A stretch of 64,000 nt of DNA from Thermoguttaceae bacterium (GTDB taxonomy: Bacteria > Planctomycetota > Planctomycetia > Pirellulales > Thermoguttaceae). The first letter of the stretch is position 1, and every line of letters begins with the position of its first letter. Positions 1 through 8,306 of this stretch are shown here, one piece after another. Both the position numbers and the translations under genes were made by a program. Location of the stretch: the NCBI GenBank assembly GCA_025060325.1, contig JANXBW010000017.1, positions 1 through 64,000 on the forward strand, written 5' to 3'. The notes beneath the pieces are model-generated. The model did no database searches, was not told the DNA's origin, and was given only the letters and a program-made list of their open reading frames with translations.

Positions 1-944
1 TCGGGCTTGTGTGTCTTGGACTTAAACGGTCCTTCGGTGACTTCCGTTTCGCCGCCGCAGCCAATGGGGCAGCGCCAGCAGGCATATTTGCGTCGCTGAA
101 TGGCCACCACGGCGTCGTCGCTAATCTTCTTGGCTGTGGGGAAATCGTCGGGTGTACCGGCCCAATTCTTGATGGGGCAATCCTGAGTGGCCACCGCGCC
201 CGCGGTGATCCCTGCCGTGCCGTATTCGCTTAGCACCTTGTAAAAATCCTGTTGACGGATAAAGCGGCGGAATTCCTCCAATGCCCGCTTCATTCCTTCG
301 GGATCAGCAATGGTGGGCGTCATGTCGCCCACGGCAACGATGGCCTTCAAGCGTTTGGAGCCCATGAGGGCACCCAAGCCACTTCGTCCAGCAGCCCGAC
401 CTTTGTCGTTGATGATGGCCGCCAAAAGTTGGCAGCGTTCCCCTGCCGGTCCCACGCAAGCGGAGCCAGCCTCGGCCCCATACTTTTCCCGCACCAGCTC
501 GTCAATTTCTACACAGTCCTTGCCCCACCAATCGTCGGCCGGCAGAAGTCGGGCGGTGCCGTTTTCCAAAAGCAAGTACACGGGCCTACTTGCCTGGCCA
601 CGGAAAACCACTCCGTCAAAGCCCGCGGCCTTCATATGCACGCCGAAAGTGCCACCAGAATTGGCATCGCCCCAAGTGAGGGTCTTGGGACTTTTGCCCA
701 CCACTACGTACCGGTTGCCCGTGATGGACGGAGTACCGGTGAGCAAACCGGTGAAAAATCCGAGGTGATTCTCAGGTCCCAAAGGATCGACCTTCGGCTT
801 TTGCAGCCGATAGAGGTAGTACGCGCCTAAGCCGTAACCACCCAGGTATTGGAGATAAACATCGTCGGAAGGTTGTTCGATGCGAATATCGCCGGTGTTT
901 AAGTCCACAAAGGCGATTCGGCCCATCGTGCCTGGCACTGCCAT
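1..944 (-). CDS. Aldehyde:ferredoxin oxidoreductase (tungsten type), 3' part missing
   Basis: Oxidises aldehydes to carboxylic acids with ferredoxin as acceptor, using a tungsten or molybdenum bis-pterin cofactor and a 4Fe-4S cluster. The frame is open to the left edge, so only the first 314 residues are visible. The N-terminal AFOR domain covers about residues 5-205, with the family signature GRSGLGALMGSK near residue 186. Three cluster cysteines are seen at 289, 292 and 296 (CWRCPIGC), at the same spacing as in archaeal AOR; the fourth lies beyond the edge. The ATG at 944 is chosen because GGAGG lies 7 bases upstream; an internal ATG at 926 is less likely. No ferredoxin or tungstate transporter is visible nearby. 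The exact substrate cannot be told. Confidence 0.9.
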   Translation of the reverse strand, partial: MAVPGTMGRIAFVDLNTGDIRIEQPSDDVYLQYLGGYGLGAYYLYRLQKPKVDPLGPENHLGFFTGLLTGTPSITGNRYVVVGKSPKTLTWGDANSGGTFGVHMKAAGFDGVVFRGQASRPVYLLLENGTARLLPADDWWGKDCVEIDELVREKYGAEAGSACVGPAGERCQLLAAIINDKGRAAGRSGLGALMGSKRLKAIVAVGDMTPTIADPEGMKRALEEFRRFIRQQDFYKVLSEYGTAGITAGAVATQDCPIKNWAGTPDDFPTAKKISDDAVVAIQRRKYACWRCPIGCGGETEVTEGPFKSKTHKP

Positions 945-1677
945 GTGAGAGCCTCCGCTTCTGATGTGCGGGAATAAAGTTGCTTCTCGGTCGCGATCCC
1001 CGGTTGCCGAGGTTGCCCAGCATTTTACCGCATGACCGATGCCACCTAAACAGTTTGGCGACCAGTTGGAAACTTGTGGTGACAGTGCCCCGCTGTGGGC
1101 GGCATTAACTGGCCGGCCAGAAGCTGGCTTTGCTTGCCTTAGTGTCTGAGCCTGGCAGGGGGTAATCGAATCGCCGTCGGCAGGGCCGCGATTTACGGCT
1201 GATCGCGGAAAAGCCCGGCAATTGAGTTGGGGCAAGGGGATTTTCTCGACTCCCGGGATTGACTCTCTGCGCGGCCTAAGTTGATGATCGCGGTTAGTGC
1301 AGGTCGAGCACGCACAGCTTGCACGGGAAGCTTATCCGGGAAAAACAGGCGCGGGGTTTGGCAAGGCCAAACCCAGTCGGTACATGGCTGACTGCGCAAG
1401 GAGCCCAGTTTGGTAGCGCCAGCCCAAGCGGGAGAATAGCTCCTGCCTGCCGACTTTTAAGCAAGGTGCGGAATGGCTGGGAAGATCCGCAAACTCTCTG
1501 ACCCTCCCGGCGATTAGGCTTATCCAGGTTGCGACTAGGCTTTTGCAGGCGGAGGGGAAGAATGAGGAAGGCGATCTTTCCGCCTCCCAAACCGTGTAGA
1601 AAAGCTACGGGCCCTGTGTGGCCAAAGACCGCAGCCGCTTGCTAAAGATCCCCCCAATCCGGCAGATGGAGGGGGCG
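945..1677. other. Intergenic, no supported gene
   Basis: About 730 bases upstream of the AOR gene. Short open frames here lack ribosome sites and protein-like composition. The one clear structure is a perfect 9-bp stem with a 3-base loop at 1354-1374 (gggtttggc / gccaaaccc), without a T-run on either side. Confidence 0.5.
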
Positions 1678-2172
1678 TCAAAAGAGGGTTCCTGATTGCG
1701 GGTCGACCACAATCCCCCCGGTCATTTTCGCCAAAAGTTCGAGAACGGACAGCAGAGCGCCGGGGTCCAAAAGCTCCTCGCGGTCCTCCTCGTCGTCGAA
1801 TTCTTCCTCCGATATTTCTTCGAAATGGTACACGTCGAAGCGTGCGTCCATTCGCGTAAGCTGCTTTAGCCGTTGCCGATCTTCCGGCGAGGACTCAGTG
1901 GCGGCGAGTTGCTCGATCAGTTCCTCCGTTTCGTCGATGACTTCCTGCCCCTCCATGTAGGAAATATCCAGCCCTGCGAAATCATCCGGCGCGATGAGCG
2001 TCAGGGATTGGAACCGTCCCTGCTCGTCGGCTGTTTGATTAAGCAAAGTAAACGACGGGTTAAGCCGCCGCAAAGCTCGCTCCATCTTGGCCAAAGTTGG
2101 CCGCCGCTCGGAGCGGAAAAGCACGAAATAGGTTTCCCGCCATTGATAGCGCGGATCCCCAAAGAGGGACAT
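1678..2172 (-). CDS. Conserved-looking acidic protein of unknown function
   Basis: A 164-residue protein I do not recognise. The N-terminal half begins MSLFGDPRYQWRETYFVLF and reads like a compact alpha/beta domain comparing or scoring values. The second half carries a strongly acidic stretch (ISEEEFDDEEDREELLD) and a short hydrophobic end. No signal peptide or membrane segment is visible, so it is probably cytosolic. The longer frame runs to 2235, but the ATG at 2172 has GGGGAG just upstream and starts a more natural sequence, so it is preferred. It stands alone; its stop is followed by a gene-free gap toward AOR. Confidence 0.7.
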   Translation of the reverse strand: MSLFGDPRYQWRETYFVLFRSERRPTLAKMERALRRLNPSFTLLNQTADEQGRFQSLTLIAPDDFAGLDISYMEGQEVIDETEELIEQLAATESSPEDRQRLKQLTRMDARFDVYHFEEISEEEFDDEEDREELLDPGALLSVLELLAKMTGGIVVDPQSGTLF

Positions 2173-2787
2173 AGGCGCTCCCCAGTGGTTGGAACAAATC
2201 TCCCGGAGCCAGCCCGGCGAAAACTCTGTGCCCAAGTTTCAAGCTGCCCAGGGTAGGGTCTGTCTCACCCCTTGGGAACTCTGGTCTCAGGGCACGCAGT
2301 AGAATGCTGCCGACAGGCGGTGCTTGCTCCGAAAAAAGATGCTTTACCTAGTAAGAATTAGCTTAATCGATCGGTTTACTCGGGGTCAAACTGCGAAGGA
2401 GTGAAGTTCTTGGGGGTGAAGGAGTTGGCCGACTCTGGCCCATGGCTCCCGGACGCTTGCGCCGGATTGGCCTCCGCATCCCTTTTCATCGTTTTGATTG
2501 ATCGCCACCCCGTCAAAACAGGGGAACCTGCGCCCACGTGATAGAAGGGCAACCGGTTTGCCCATACGGGGCCTCCGTCCGGAGTGCTGCCCGGGGGTGT
2601 CCCCGTGGGTGGAAGCTATCCCTCCGACTCCGGCCGGCTTTCCTCAGTTCGAGCCCGGCCCGCTCTTCCTCAAAGAAGAAGCGAATCAGAGGAGCCAATC
2701 GCTTTCATGTGTTTGAGGTAGTCTCGTCAAGGCTCCTGCAGCTGACTGTGAAACCCAGGGTCGAGCTTTGCCACCGGGGCTTGCGGG
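2173..2787. other. Intergenic, no supported gene
   Basis: About 615 bases between the unknown acidic protein and the 3' end of proC. Open frames on the plus strand here run on into the antisense of proC and are rejected. No convincing terminator or RNA was seen. Confidence 0.45.
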
Positions 2788-3606
2788 TCAGCTTCCGGCG
2801 CGAAGTTCGGCGGCCCGTTGGGCGCCTCGCTCGACCGCAGCCATCAATGCTCCTCGGACGCCCCGCTCTTCAAGAATCTTTAAAGCGGCGATCGTCGTAC
2901 CTCCGGGGCTTGTCACTTGGCCGGCAAGCTCCGCTGGGTGAAGATTGGTATCGGCTGTCATCTCAACTGCACCGCGAAAAGTTTGCAAAGCCAGTGTCCG
3001 GGCTACAGGACGGGGGAGCCCGACCAGCACGCCGGCGTCGATCATTGCTTCAAGCAAAAGGTAGACAATGGCCGGTCCCGACCCGGACAGCGCCGTCACC
3101 GCGTCCATCAGACTTTCGTCCACGCGAAGGCAAAGCCCGACCGCGCCTAAGAGCCGCTCGACAAGCCGGGCGTCTTCTTCGGATGCCTTCCCGGCTAAAC
3201 AGTACGCGCAAGCCCCTTGGAGCACCCGCACCGCGGTGTTCGGCATAACTCGAATGACCCGGGCTTGCTGGCCAATGGCCGACAGGATTGCTCTTGTGGC
3301 AATACCTGCCGCCAGAGAAACGATCAACCTGTCACTTGTGCGAGGGCCTAGCTCCTCCAGCACAGGTTGCACCAGCCGAGGTTTGACGGCCAAGATGATA
3401 ACGTCGGCCTTTTCGACAACTCCGGCATTGGCGGGGTAAACCTCGGCCTTCGTGAGCCGGGCAAATCGCTGCCGAGCCGCTTCATCCGGGTCGGAAGCGA
3501 CAATCTGGCTTGGGGCGATCACCCCTGCGCGGAGCAGGCCCTCCGCAAGCGCGCTTGCCATCTGCCCAGCACCAATAAAGCCGAGCCGAATTTGCGACAA
3601 ATCCAT
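2788..3606 (-). CDS. proC: Pyrroline-5-carboxylate reductase
   Basis: Catalyses the last step of proline synthesis, reducing 1-pyrroline-5-carboxylate with NAD(P)H in the cytosol. The Rossmann motif is GFIGAGQM near the N-terminus, followed by VMPNTAVRV in mid-protein and the family signature around LSGSGPAIVYLLLEAM in the C-terminal dimerisation domain; VTSPGGTT is also typical. At 272 residues it has the usual family length. The ATG at 3606, which starts right before the Rossmann strand and has GAGG about 8 bases upstream, is preferred over a TTG at 3648. It appears to be a single-gene unit. Confidence 0.95.
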   Translation of the reverse strand: MDLSQIRLGFIGAGQMASALAEGLLRAGVIAPSQIVASDPDEAARQRFARLTKAEVYPANAGVVEKADVIILAVKPRLVQPVLEELGPRTSDRLIVSLAAGIATRAILSAIGQQARVIRVMPNTAVRVLQGACAYCLAGKASEEDARLVERLLGAVGLCLRVDESLMDAVTALSGSGPAIVYLLLEAMIDAGVLVGLPRPVARTLALQTFRGAVEMTADTNLHPAELAGQVTSPGGTTIAALKILEERGVRGALMAAVERGAQRAAELRAGS

Positions 3607-3844
3607 CTTCGGTGCCTCGGAAGTTCCACTGCCGTAATTCCTGCTCAAGATGCCGAGATTTCCGCTACTAGTCCGTTACTCATTGAGGTTAGCGAAATAC
3701 TTCACCTAGAAAGCGGAGCATGAGCGCAGGAGGCCCGCCTTCTCGTTGAGGGATCGCTTCCCGCCATGGGATTTGCTTTACTCAAGCTTTTTGTTGACAA
3801 GAGTGTGGATGTCTTATCCTTTTGAGGCAATCCATGCCGGAGCT

Positions 3845-5077
3845 TTATTCTTTTAGCCCGCGGGTGTCATATTCCCACTTTTCTGCGGTTTCCATCATCT
3901 CCTTCCAGGTGACTTCTGCCTGACGGTAGGCGGCCATTCGGCCGAGGATTGTCGTCAAATTGCTGCGGACGCTGGGCTCGACGGTGGGGTTTGAGGCATC
4001 GCCAGCGCGGATCGCGTCGTAAAACGTCCGGATATTGGCCTCGGTCCCAGTGGTGTACAATCCCTCGACACTGCCGCCTTCGAACGGTTTTCTCCCGGCG
4101 ATGCTCACCGATCGCCAGTAGTCGGTGTCGGCGGTCCCGTCCGGCCCGAAAACTCGACAGGCAATCGTTTCGTACCCTGTGCCCAATTGTTTGGAGCTAA
4201 AGCTAAGGACAATGTCGCCGGGGAAGTAGAAGATGACGGCAAAATGATCCCAACAGTCGCCGCCGCCTTTCCGGCCCTTTCGGCCACCAGTGCCATAGGC
4301 CTTAACAGGGTCAGCGTTGATGAACCAGGTGGCCACATCCAAAGCGTGGATGTTTTGCTCGGTGATCACGTCCCCGGACAGCACTCGTAAAGCTGCCCAG
4401 TAGCGGAGCTGGAGTTCCTTGTTGTCCGGGTCGCGAGCAAGGATTTCCTCTCGGGCGGGATTGTGGCCGGTGTAGTACCGGGCTTCGGCACAGATAATTG
4501 GCCCGATGTCGCCGGCGTGGACGCGCCGTACCGCCTCCTGGTAAAGAGGATTGGCCCGAGTTTGGAAGTCGACTAAAAACACAAGTCTCTTTTGCCGAGC
4601 TTGCTGGCCGGCTCGAAGGATATCGAGACACCCCGGCACGTCAACAGCGATGGGCTTGGCCAGGAAAACGTGGCAACCGGCCTCGACCGAAGCAAGGGAT
4701 TGCTCGGGGTGGAAATAGGAAGGCGTTTCAATAGCCACGGCATCGGGGCGGGTTTCCAAAAGCCGGCGATAGCCCAAAAGCCCCGTGAAGCGAGCTTTCT
4801 CCGGAACATTAAACGCTTTGCCCACCGCGTCAACCCGATCTTGGAAATAATCGGCCACAGCCGAGATGCGGTAACCGCCGTGCTTGACAAAAAGATCGGC
4901 GATCCATTGACCACGACCGCCTGCGCCGATGATACCTAGTGCGACCTTTTCGTTTTGTTGGTAGGAAAACACGGTTCGAGCCGGCAACACCGTAAGCCCA
5001 ACTGCCACCGAGCTTGCCACAAAATGGCGACGCTCAATTCCGGCCGAGTTATTTCGGGTATGCCGATCGTTCATCAT
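3845..5077 (-). CDS. Exported Gfo/Idh/MocA-family oxidoreductase
   Basis: A sugar or inositol dehydrogenase-like NAD(P)-dependent oxidoreductase of about 410 residues. The N-terminus carries a twin-arginine-type signal (ERRHFVASS followed by a hydrophobic stretch), so export by Tat with bound cofactor is likely, as is common for this family in planctomycetes. The nucleotide motif is GIIGAGGRG; FLAKPIAVDV matches the conserved EKP-like strand, with A in place of E. The end (NPTVEPSVRSNLTTILGRMAAY) is typical. Two ATGs, at 5077 and 5074, follow AGGAGAG. It lies 82 bases downstream of an exported esterase on the same strand, so the two may be co-transcribed for carbohydrate turnover. The substrate is unknown. 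Confidence 0.88.
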   Translation of the reverse strand: MMNDRHTRNNSAGIERRHFVASSVAVGLTVLPARTVFSYQQNEKVALGIIGAGGRGQWIADLFVKHGGYRISAVADYFQDRVDAVGKAFNVPEKARFTGLLGYRRLLETRPDAVAIETPSYFHPEQSLASVEAGCHVFLAKPIAVDVPGCLDILRAGQQARQKRLVFLVDFQTRANPLYQEAVRRVHAGDIGPIICAEARYYTGHNPAREEILARDPDNKELQLRYWAALRVLSGDVITEQNIHALDVATWFINADPVKAYGTGGRKGRKGGGDCWDHFAVIFYFPGDIVLSFSSKQLGTGYETIACRVFGPDGTADTDYWRSVSIAGRKPFEGGSVEGLYTTGTEANIRTFYDAIRAGDASNPTVEPSVRSNLTTILGRMAAYRQAEVTWKEMMETAEKWEYDTRGLKE

Positions 5078-5158
5078 GATCTCTCCTGTGCCATGTCCTG
5101 TTGGCAAGTGGAGTCCCGCCACATCCGGGTTAATCTCTGCAAGGGAAACCCCGGGGTG

Positions 5159-5986
5159 CTAACGCGGCTGCCTCCTTTGGGCCAGAAGCCAATCGCGAAG
5201 CTCCGGCTCCAGATATGCCCGGCGCCACACGTCGTGGCCGACATCCGGATACTCTGTGTACTTAACGGCTTTAGCCCCGGCAGCTTGAAGTGCCTTCACC
5301 GCCCGCCGAGATAGTTCCACCGGCACGGCTTTGTCCTCAGCTCCGTGGAAAATCCACAGGGGGATGTGCGCAATCTTGGGCGCCTCGTCCTCCGGCATTC
5401 CTCCACAAAGAGGAACTCCCGCGGCGAACCATTCGGGCTTACGGATGAGAAGATCAAACGTCGCAAATCCGCCCATCGACAAACCTGTGGCGTACCACCG
5501 GTCGGGATCGATTGAGAACTCCTTGGCCAAAGCCTCCAAGAGTTCGATGACGGCAAGCATAGGCTCAGTGGCCGGCGCTGCTTGCCGGAATCCTTGGCGG
5601 AAATTGGGCCGAAGTTCTGTCCACGTGCTCGTTGGTGGACATTGCGGGGCCACCAAAAAACACGGATCCTTTTCGTCGATGGCTAGGCGGATAAATTGTG
5701 GATGTTTCAGCTGAGCCTCGTTGTCCGTGCCGCGCTCCCCGATCCCGTGGAAGAAGACGATAATCGGCCATTTCTTATCGGCCGAATACCCCGCAGGGAT
5801 GAGCAAGCGATAAGGAAGCTCAAATCCGTTGGCCCGGCGGAAGACCCGTTTTTCCATTCGTTTACCCACTTCAATCAAGTTTGCCTCCTGGGCTGCTAAG
5901 CTTGACCACATAGCTTGCCAGGATAATCCAACGGAAAACACGATAAGGCTACTTAGGCTCATCCGCACAGATTGACTAACTCTCAT
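5159..5986 (-). CDS. Exported alpha/beta-hydrolase (esterase, dienelactone hydrolase-like)
   Basis: A 275-residue hydrolase with an N-terminal signal peptide (hydrophobic LSSLIVFSVGLSW). Oxyanion region FFHGIGERGTDN, nucleophile elbow GLSMGG with serine, acid in FHGAEDKAVP and histidine in DVGHDVW make a complete catalytic triad. This pattern fits the esterase/PHB-depolymerase-like branch in which cell-envelope enzymes remove acyl groups from polysaccharides or small esters. The ATG at 5986 has GGAGG about 7 bases upstream. It is followed at 82 bases by a Tat-exported Gfo/Idh/MocA oxidoreductase, suggesting a small operon for an extracytoplasmic sugar derivative; the substrate is inferred only loosely. 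Confidence 0.85.
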   Translation of the reverse strand: MRVSQSVRMSLSSLIVFSVGLSWQAMWSSLAAQEANLIEVGKRMEKRVFRRANGFELPYRLLIPAGYSADKKWPIIVFFHGIGERGTDNEAQLKHPQFIRLAIDEKDPCFLVAPQCPPTSTWTELRPNFRQGFRQAAPATEPMLAVIELLEALAKEFSIDPDRWYATGLSMGGFATFDLLIRKPEWFAAGVPLCGGMPEDEAPKIAHIPLWIFHGAEDKAVPVELSRRAVKALQAAGAKAVKYTEYPDVGHDVWRRAYLEPELRDWLLAQRRQPR

Positions 5987-6625
5987 GCCATGCCTCCGGC
6001 TACAAATGATTGGGCAGTTTGGCGATCAGAAACACTGGTACAAATCCATAAGTTGTCGACCATTGGTGGTTTTCGGCCGGTGTACAAAGCACCTTCCTCA
6101 ACCCCCGGCTGACTCCCTCCGTGACCAAGTTGATTTATCGGGAGCCGGTTTGTTTACGCCTCTTAGACTTTGCCAACACCCGCTCCCTGCCTGCAAGCGA
6201 TGGTAGAGCCCCAAGTGAGGCGGAGCATCAGCTAGGCTCAATTGGACGCTGGCAGGCCTAGATGATCCGATAGTGTATTCAGGGATATTGGCAAGTTAAA
6301 CCCGGGGCATGCAGAAGCCGGTGGCACAAGTGGGGCAACGAAAGTGCTTTCAGCCAGTTCAAGTGACGACAAGTTTGACCCGCAGGTGGAGAGAAGTTCC
6401 TCCAGGAGGCACCTAAGCGCTTTTTGATAGCCGGAGGAAGCCGTTGGGGGCGGGGATCACTGAGGAGCTGGTTTTCCTAAAGTTGGTTTAAGCCGCGGTC
6501 GAAAGCCGGGACCTAGCCCCCAGGGGGACCGGCGAAAACCCAATTTGCCGGAATCTTGCCAACGTGGCAAAAGCGCGGTCGGGGGCGGCACCGCGTCTGC
6601 CGATCAAATCTGACCATTCTCACTT
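5987..6625. other. Intergenic with a terminator-like hairpin
   Basis: About 640 bases with no supported gene, between the esterase start and the 3' end of the FliL-like gene. The end next to the FliL-like gene holds a terminator-like hairpin, listed separately. The remainder shows nothing I can name. Confidence 0.45.
6569..6595 (-). terminator. Probable terminator of the FliL-like gene
   Basis: Read on the minus strand, about 30 bases after the stop codon, a 6-bp GC stem (cgcggt / accgcg) with a 10-base loop is followed closely by a CTTTTG run. The T-run is short, so intrinsic termination is plausible but not certain. Confidence 0.4.
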
Positions 6626-7228
6626 TTAAAGTTGCACATTCGGACTGGGCGGGAAGTCTTCCCCCTGCGAGGGTTGGCAAGCTGGGCTGCCGGAAGGCGG
6701 CTCGCCCCATTCGGGTCGCCAGTCGGTGATTAAGACTTCGGCTACGGCGGCCACTCCCAAAGCCTCGTTAAGTTTCTCTTTGATATGCAGCCGCAGATGC
6801 CGCAGGGAGGTATCCGCAAAGTCGGTCGACCGGGCTTCTCGGAGGAGTTCCTCAACGGCTTGACGAAACCGGCTTGGTTCTTCTTGCATTCGACTGGCTG
6901 CGGAGGCCTGCCACTGCCTATCCAGCAGAACGCTTACCCGAAACTCACATCCACGGAGTCGGCCGGGGTCTTCCGGCCCTGCCGTAAACCGGAATTGGCC
7001 CAAAGTAATTTCCCGTGGCGGAGTTTGCTGAGGCTTCGGCCGAAGAAGGATGAGCACGCCGATCACCCCGGCCTGAAGAATCGCAACGGCTCCCAACCCA
7101 ATTATGGTCGCTTGCAACCACCGGGGACGGCGTACGGGTTGAGCCGAGGCGGCCACCTGCTCCTTTGCGGGCGCTAATTCGCCATCTTGAGAGGCTTTCG
7201 GCTTTTCCGGGCCTTTGACGACTGGCAT
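6626..7228 (-). CDS. Single-pass membrane protein, FliL-like
   Basis: A 200-residue protein with a charged N-terminal tail of about 37 residues, one transmembrane helix (about residues 38-62, rich in A/I/L/V/G) and a periplasmic domain. The C-terminal domain has a FliL-like pattern: an HLRLHIKEKLNEAL helix followed by AVAEVLITDW, resembling the conserved end of FliL, which supports the flagellar stator. No flagellar gene is nearby, so it may instead be a stand-alone relative of unknown role. The ATG at 7228 has no strong ribosome site. Confidence 0.6.
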   Translation of the reverse strand: MPVVKGPEKPKASQDGELAPAKEQVAASAQPVRRPRWLQATIIGLGAVAILQAGVIGVLILLRPKPQQTPPREITLGQFRFTAGPEDPGRLRGCEFRVSVLLDRQWQASAASRMQEEPSRFRQAVEELLREARSTDFADTSLRHLRLHIKEKLNEALGVAAVAEVLITDWRPEWGEPPSGSPACQPSQGEDFPPSPNVQL

Positions 7229-7567
7229 ACGTCGGCACTGCCCAATCGTTAGAAATTCCAGCCGGGATCAGGGGCACTCGGGAGAGAGGGGGGCATTCCC
7301 CTCCCAGCCTAGTCAAATATAGGTCGTGCTGGTAGACCCCGTGGACCGGCCGGGCGCTCGCGGGCAGTTTTGTGGCCGGGGCATGGATAGAACAGGGGCC
7401 AACGGGAGAAGGCAACTTATGCCTTCCGAGGGGGGCCTTTGCACACCTGGTGGTTGGAGCCAAACAGACCGAAAATACCGTTTTTAACCCGCTAGAGGGT
7501 ACAAAGAGTTCTCCAGGTGGGGGATGTGGGATAATGCTTCCTGATCCAGGGCTGCCTATAAAAAACA

Positions 7568-7646
7568 GGGTCCCTGGGTGCCACCGCCACGATGGCATCC
7601 GGATAAGGTGGGCAAGTCCCTATCCGGCACCAAAACCCAGGGACCC
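7568..7646. ncRNA. Candidate structured RNA element 1 (three-way junction)
   Basis: A perfect 12-bp outer stem (gggtccctgggt at 7568-7579 with acccagggaccc at 7635-7646) encloses two inner stems: gcca/tggc (7580-7583 with 7593-7596) and ccggata/tatccgg (7599-7605 with 7621-7627). A TATAAA box lies just upstream at 7557-7562. The strand is not decided by sequence. No known class is recognised; it could also be a DNA cruciform or a terminator-like element. Confidence 0.35.
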
Positions 7647-7804
7647 GTGCGGGCCAGTCGTCTTATTTAAACCGAAAGGTTGTACGGGAAGTCGTCAGCA
7701 ATTTTAGGCCATTCGAGGGGGACAAAGGTCCTTCTTGATGGGGGCTCTAGGCGATATCGATGATCTGGCCGATCCCCGCAAATGTCCCCCCCAGGGCCTC
7801 CCCC

Positions 7805-7854
7805 CGAGGCGGACTGGGTGGCGCCACCCGCGGTCATGACCGACGTCCGCCTTG
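7805..7854. ncRNA. Candidate structured RNA element 2 (three-way junction)
   Basis: An outer stem of 8 perfect pairs (aggcggac 7807-7814 with gtccgcct 7845-7852), extendable by a G-T and a C-G pair, encloses two adjacent perfect palindromes: gggtggcgccaccc (7816-7829) and cggtcatgaccg (7831-7842). This is a compact cruciform or three-way junction. Its role is unknown; palindromes of this kind can also be protein-binding sites. Confidence 0.35.
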
Positions 7855-8306
7855 CCGGGCCTCCATTCTCCCCCGTGGAAGCGTCTATCAGTGTGAGCAC
7901 ACAAGCTGCGTGCCAAAAACCTTACAACTAAATTAGCGAAGAAGGTATCTATTTGCCCGGGGGCCACCGAGTCATAAGTGCAGGCCGCGTATTGGTTTTT
8001 TTGAGGAGGCAGGTCGTTCTGGCGGCCGGTGGGGCTTTCCCGCTGGGCGAAAGACGAGCTTTGGCCGACCAACCGGGCTCATATTTGTCTCGGGCGTTGG
8101 TCCGCCTGTCACAAACAGGGCCCTGCCGGCGCTGCCTCGTGTGTATCATTTTGCATCACCCGCCGTTTTGTTGGGGCTGCTTCCGGCCACGTATTGCCAC
8201 GAAAAAGGTGCCTTGCGCTTTTCGGAAGGGAGAATCTCGCGGGGATAACCAGCGTCGCGGGATAACCGAGGGACGTAATTAGCGCCAAAGGTGAGGATCT
8301 GTCCGA

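Larger units (their letters stand above)
7229..8306. other. Long non-coding gap upstream of ribD with two structured elements
   Basis: About 1.08 kb without a supported gene. It contains two multi-branched inverted-repeat elements (7568-7646 and 7805-7854), listed separately. I looked for the conserved boxes of the FMN (RFN) riboswitch ahead of ribD and did not find them. Confidence 0.5.

Noticed and set aside
252..830. Two overlapping plus-strand open frames
   Set aside because: They are antisense to the aldehyde:ferredoxin oxidoreductase, which has clear motifs.
2538..3248. Plus-strand 236-codon frame
   Set aside because: Mostly antisense to proC; no ribosome site and no domain.
7900..8306. 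Possible FMN riboswitch before ribD
   Set aside because: The conserved RFN boxes were not found in this leader on either strand.
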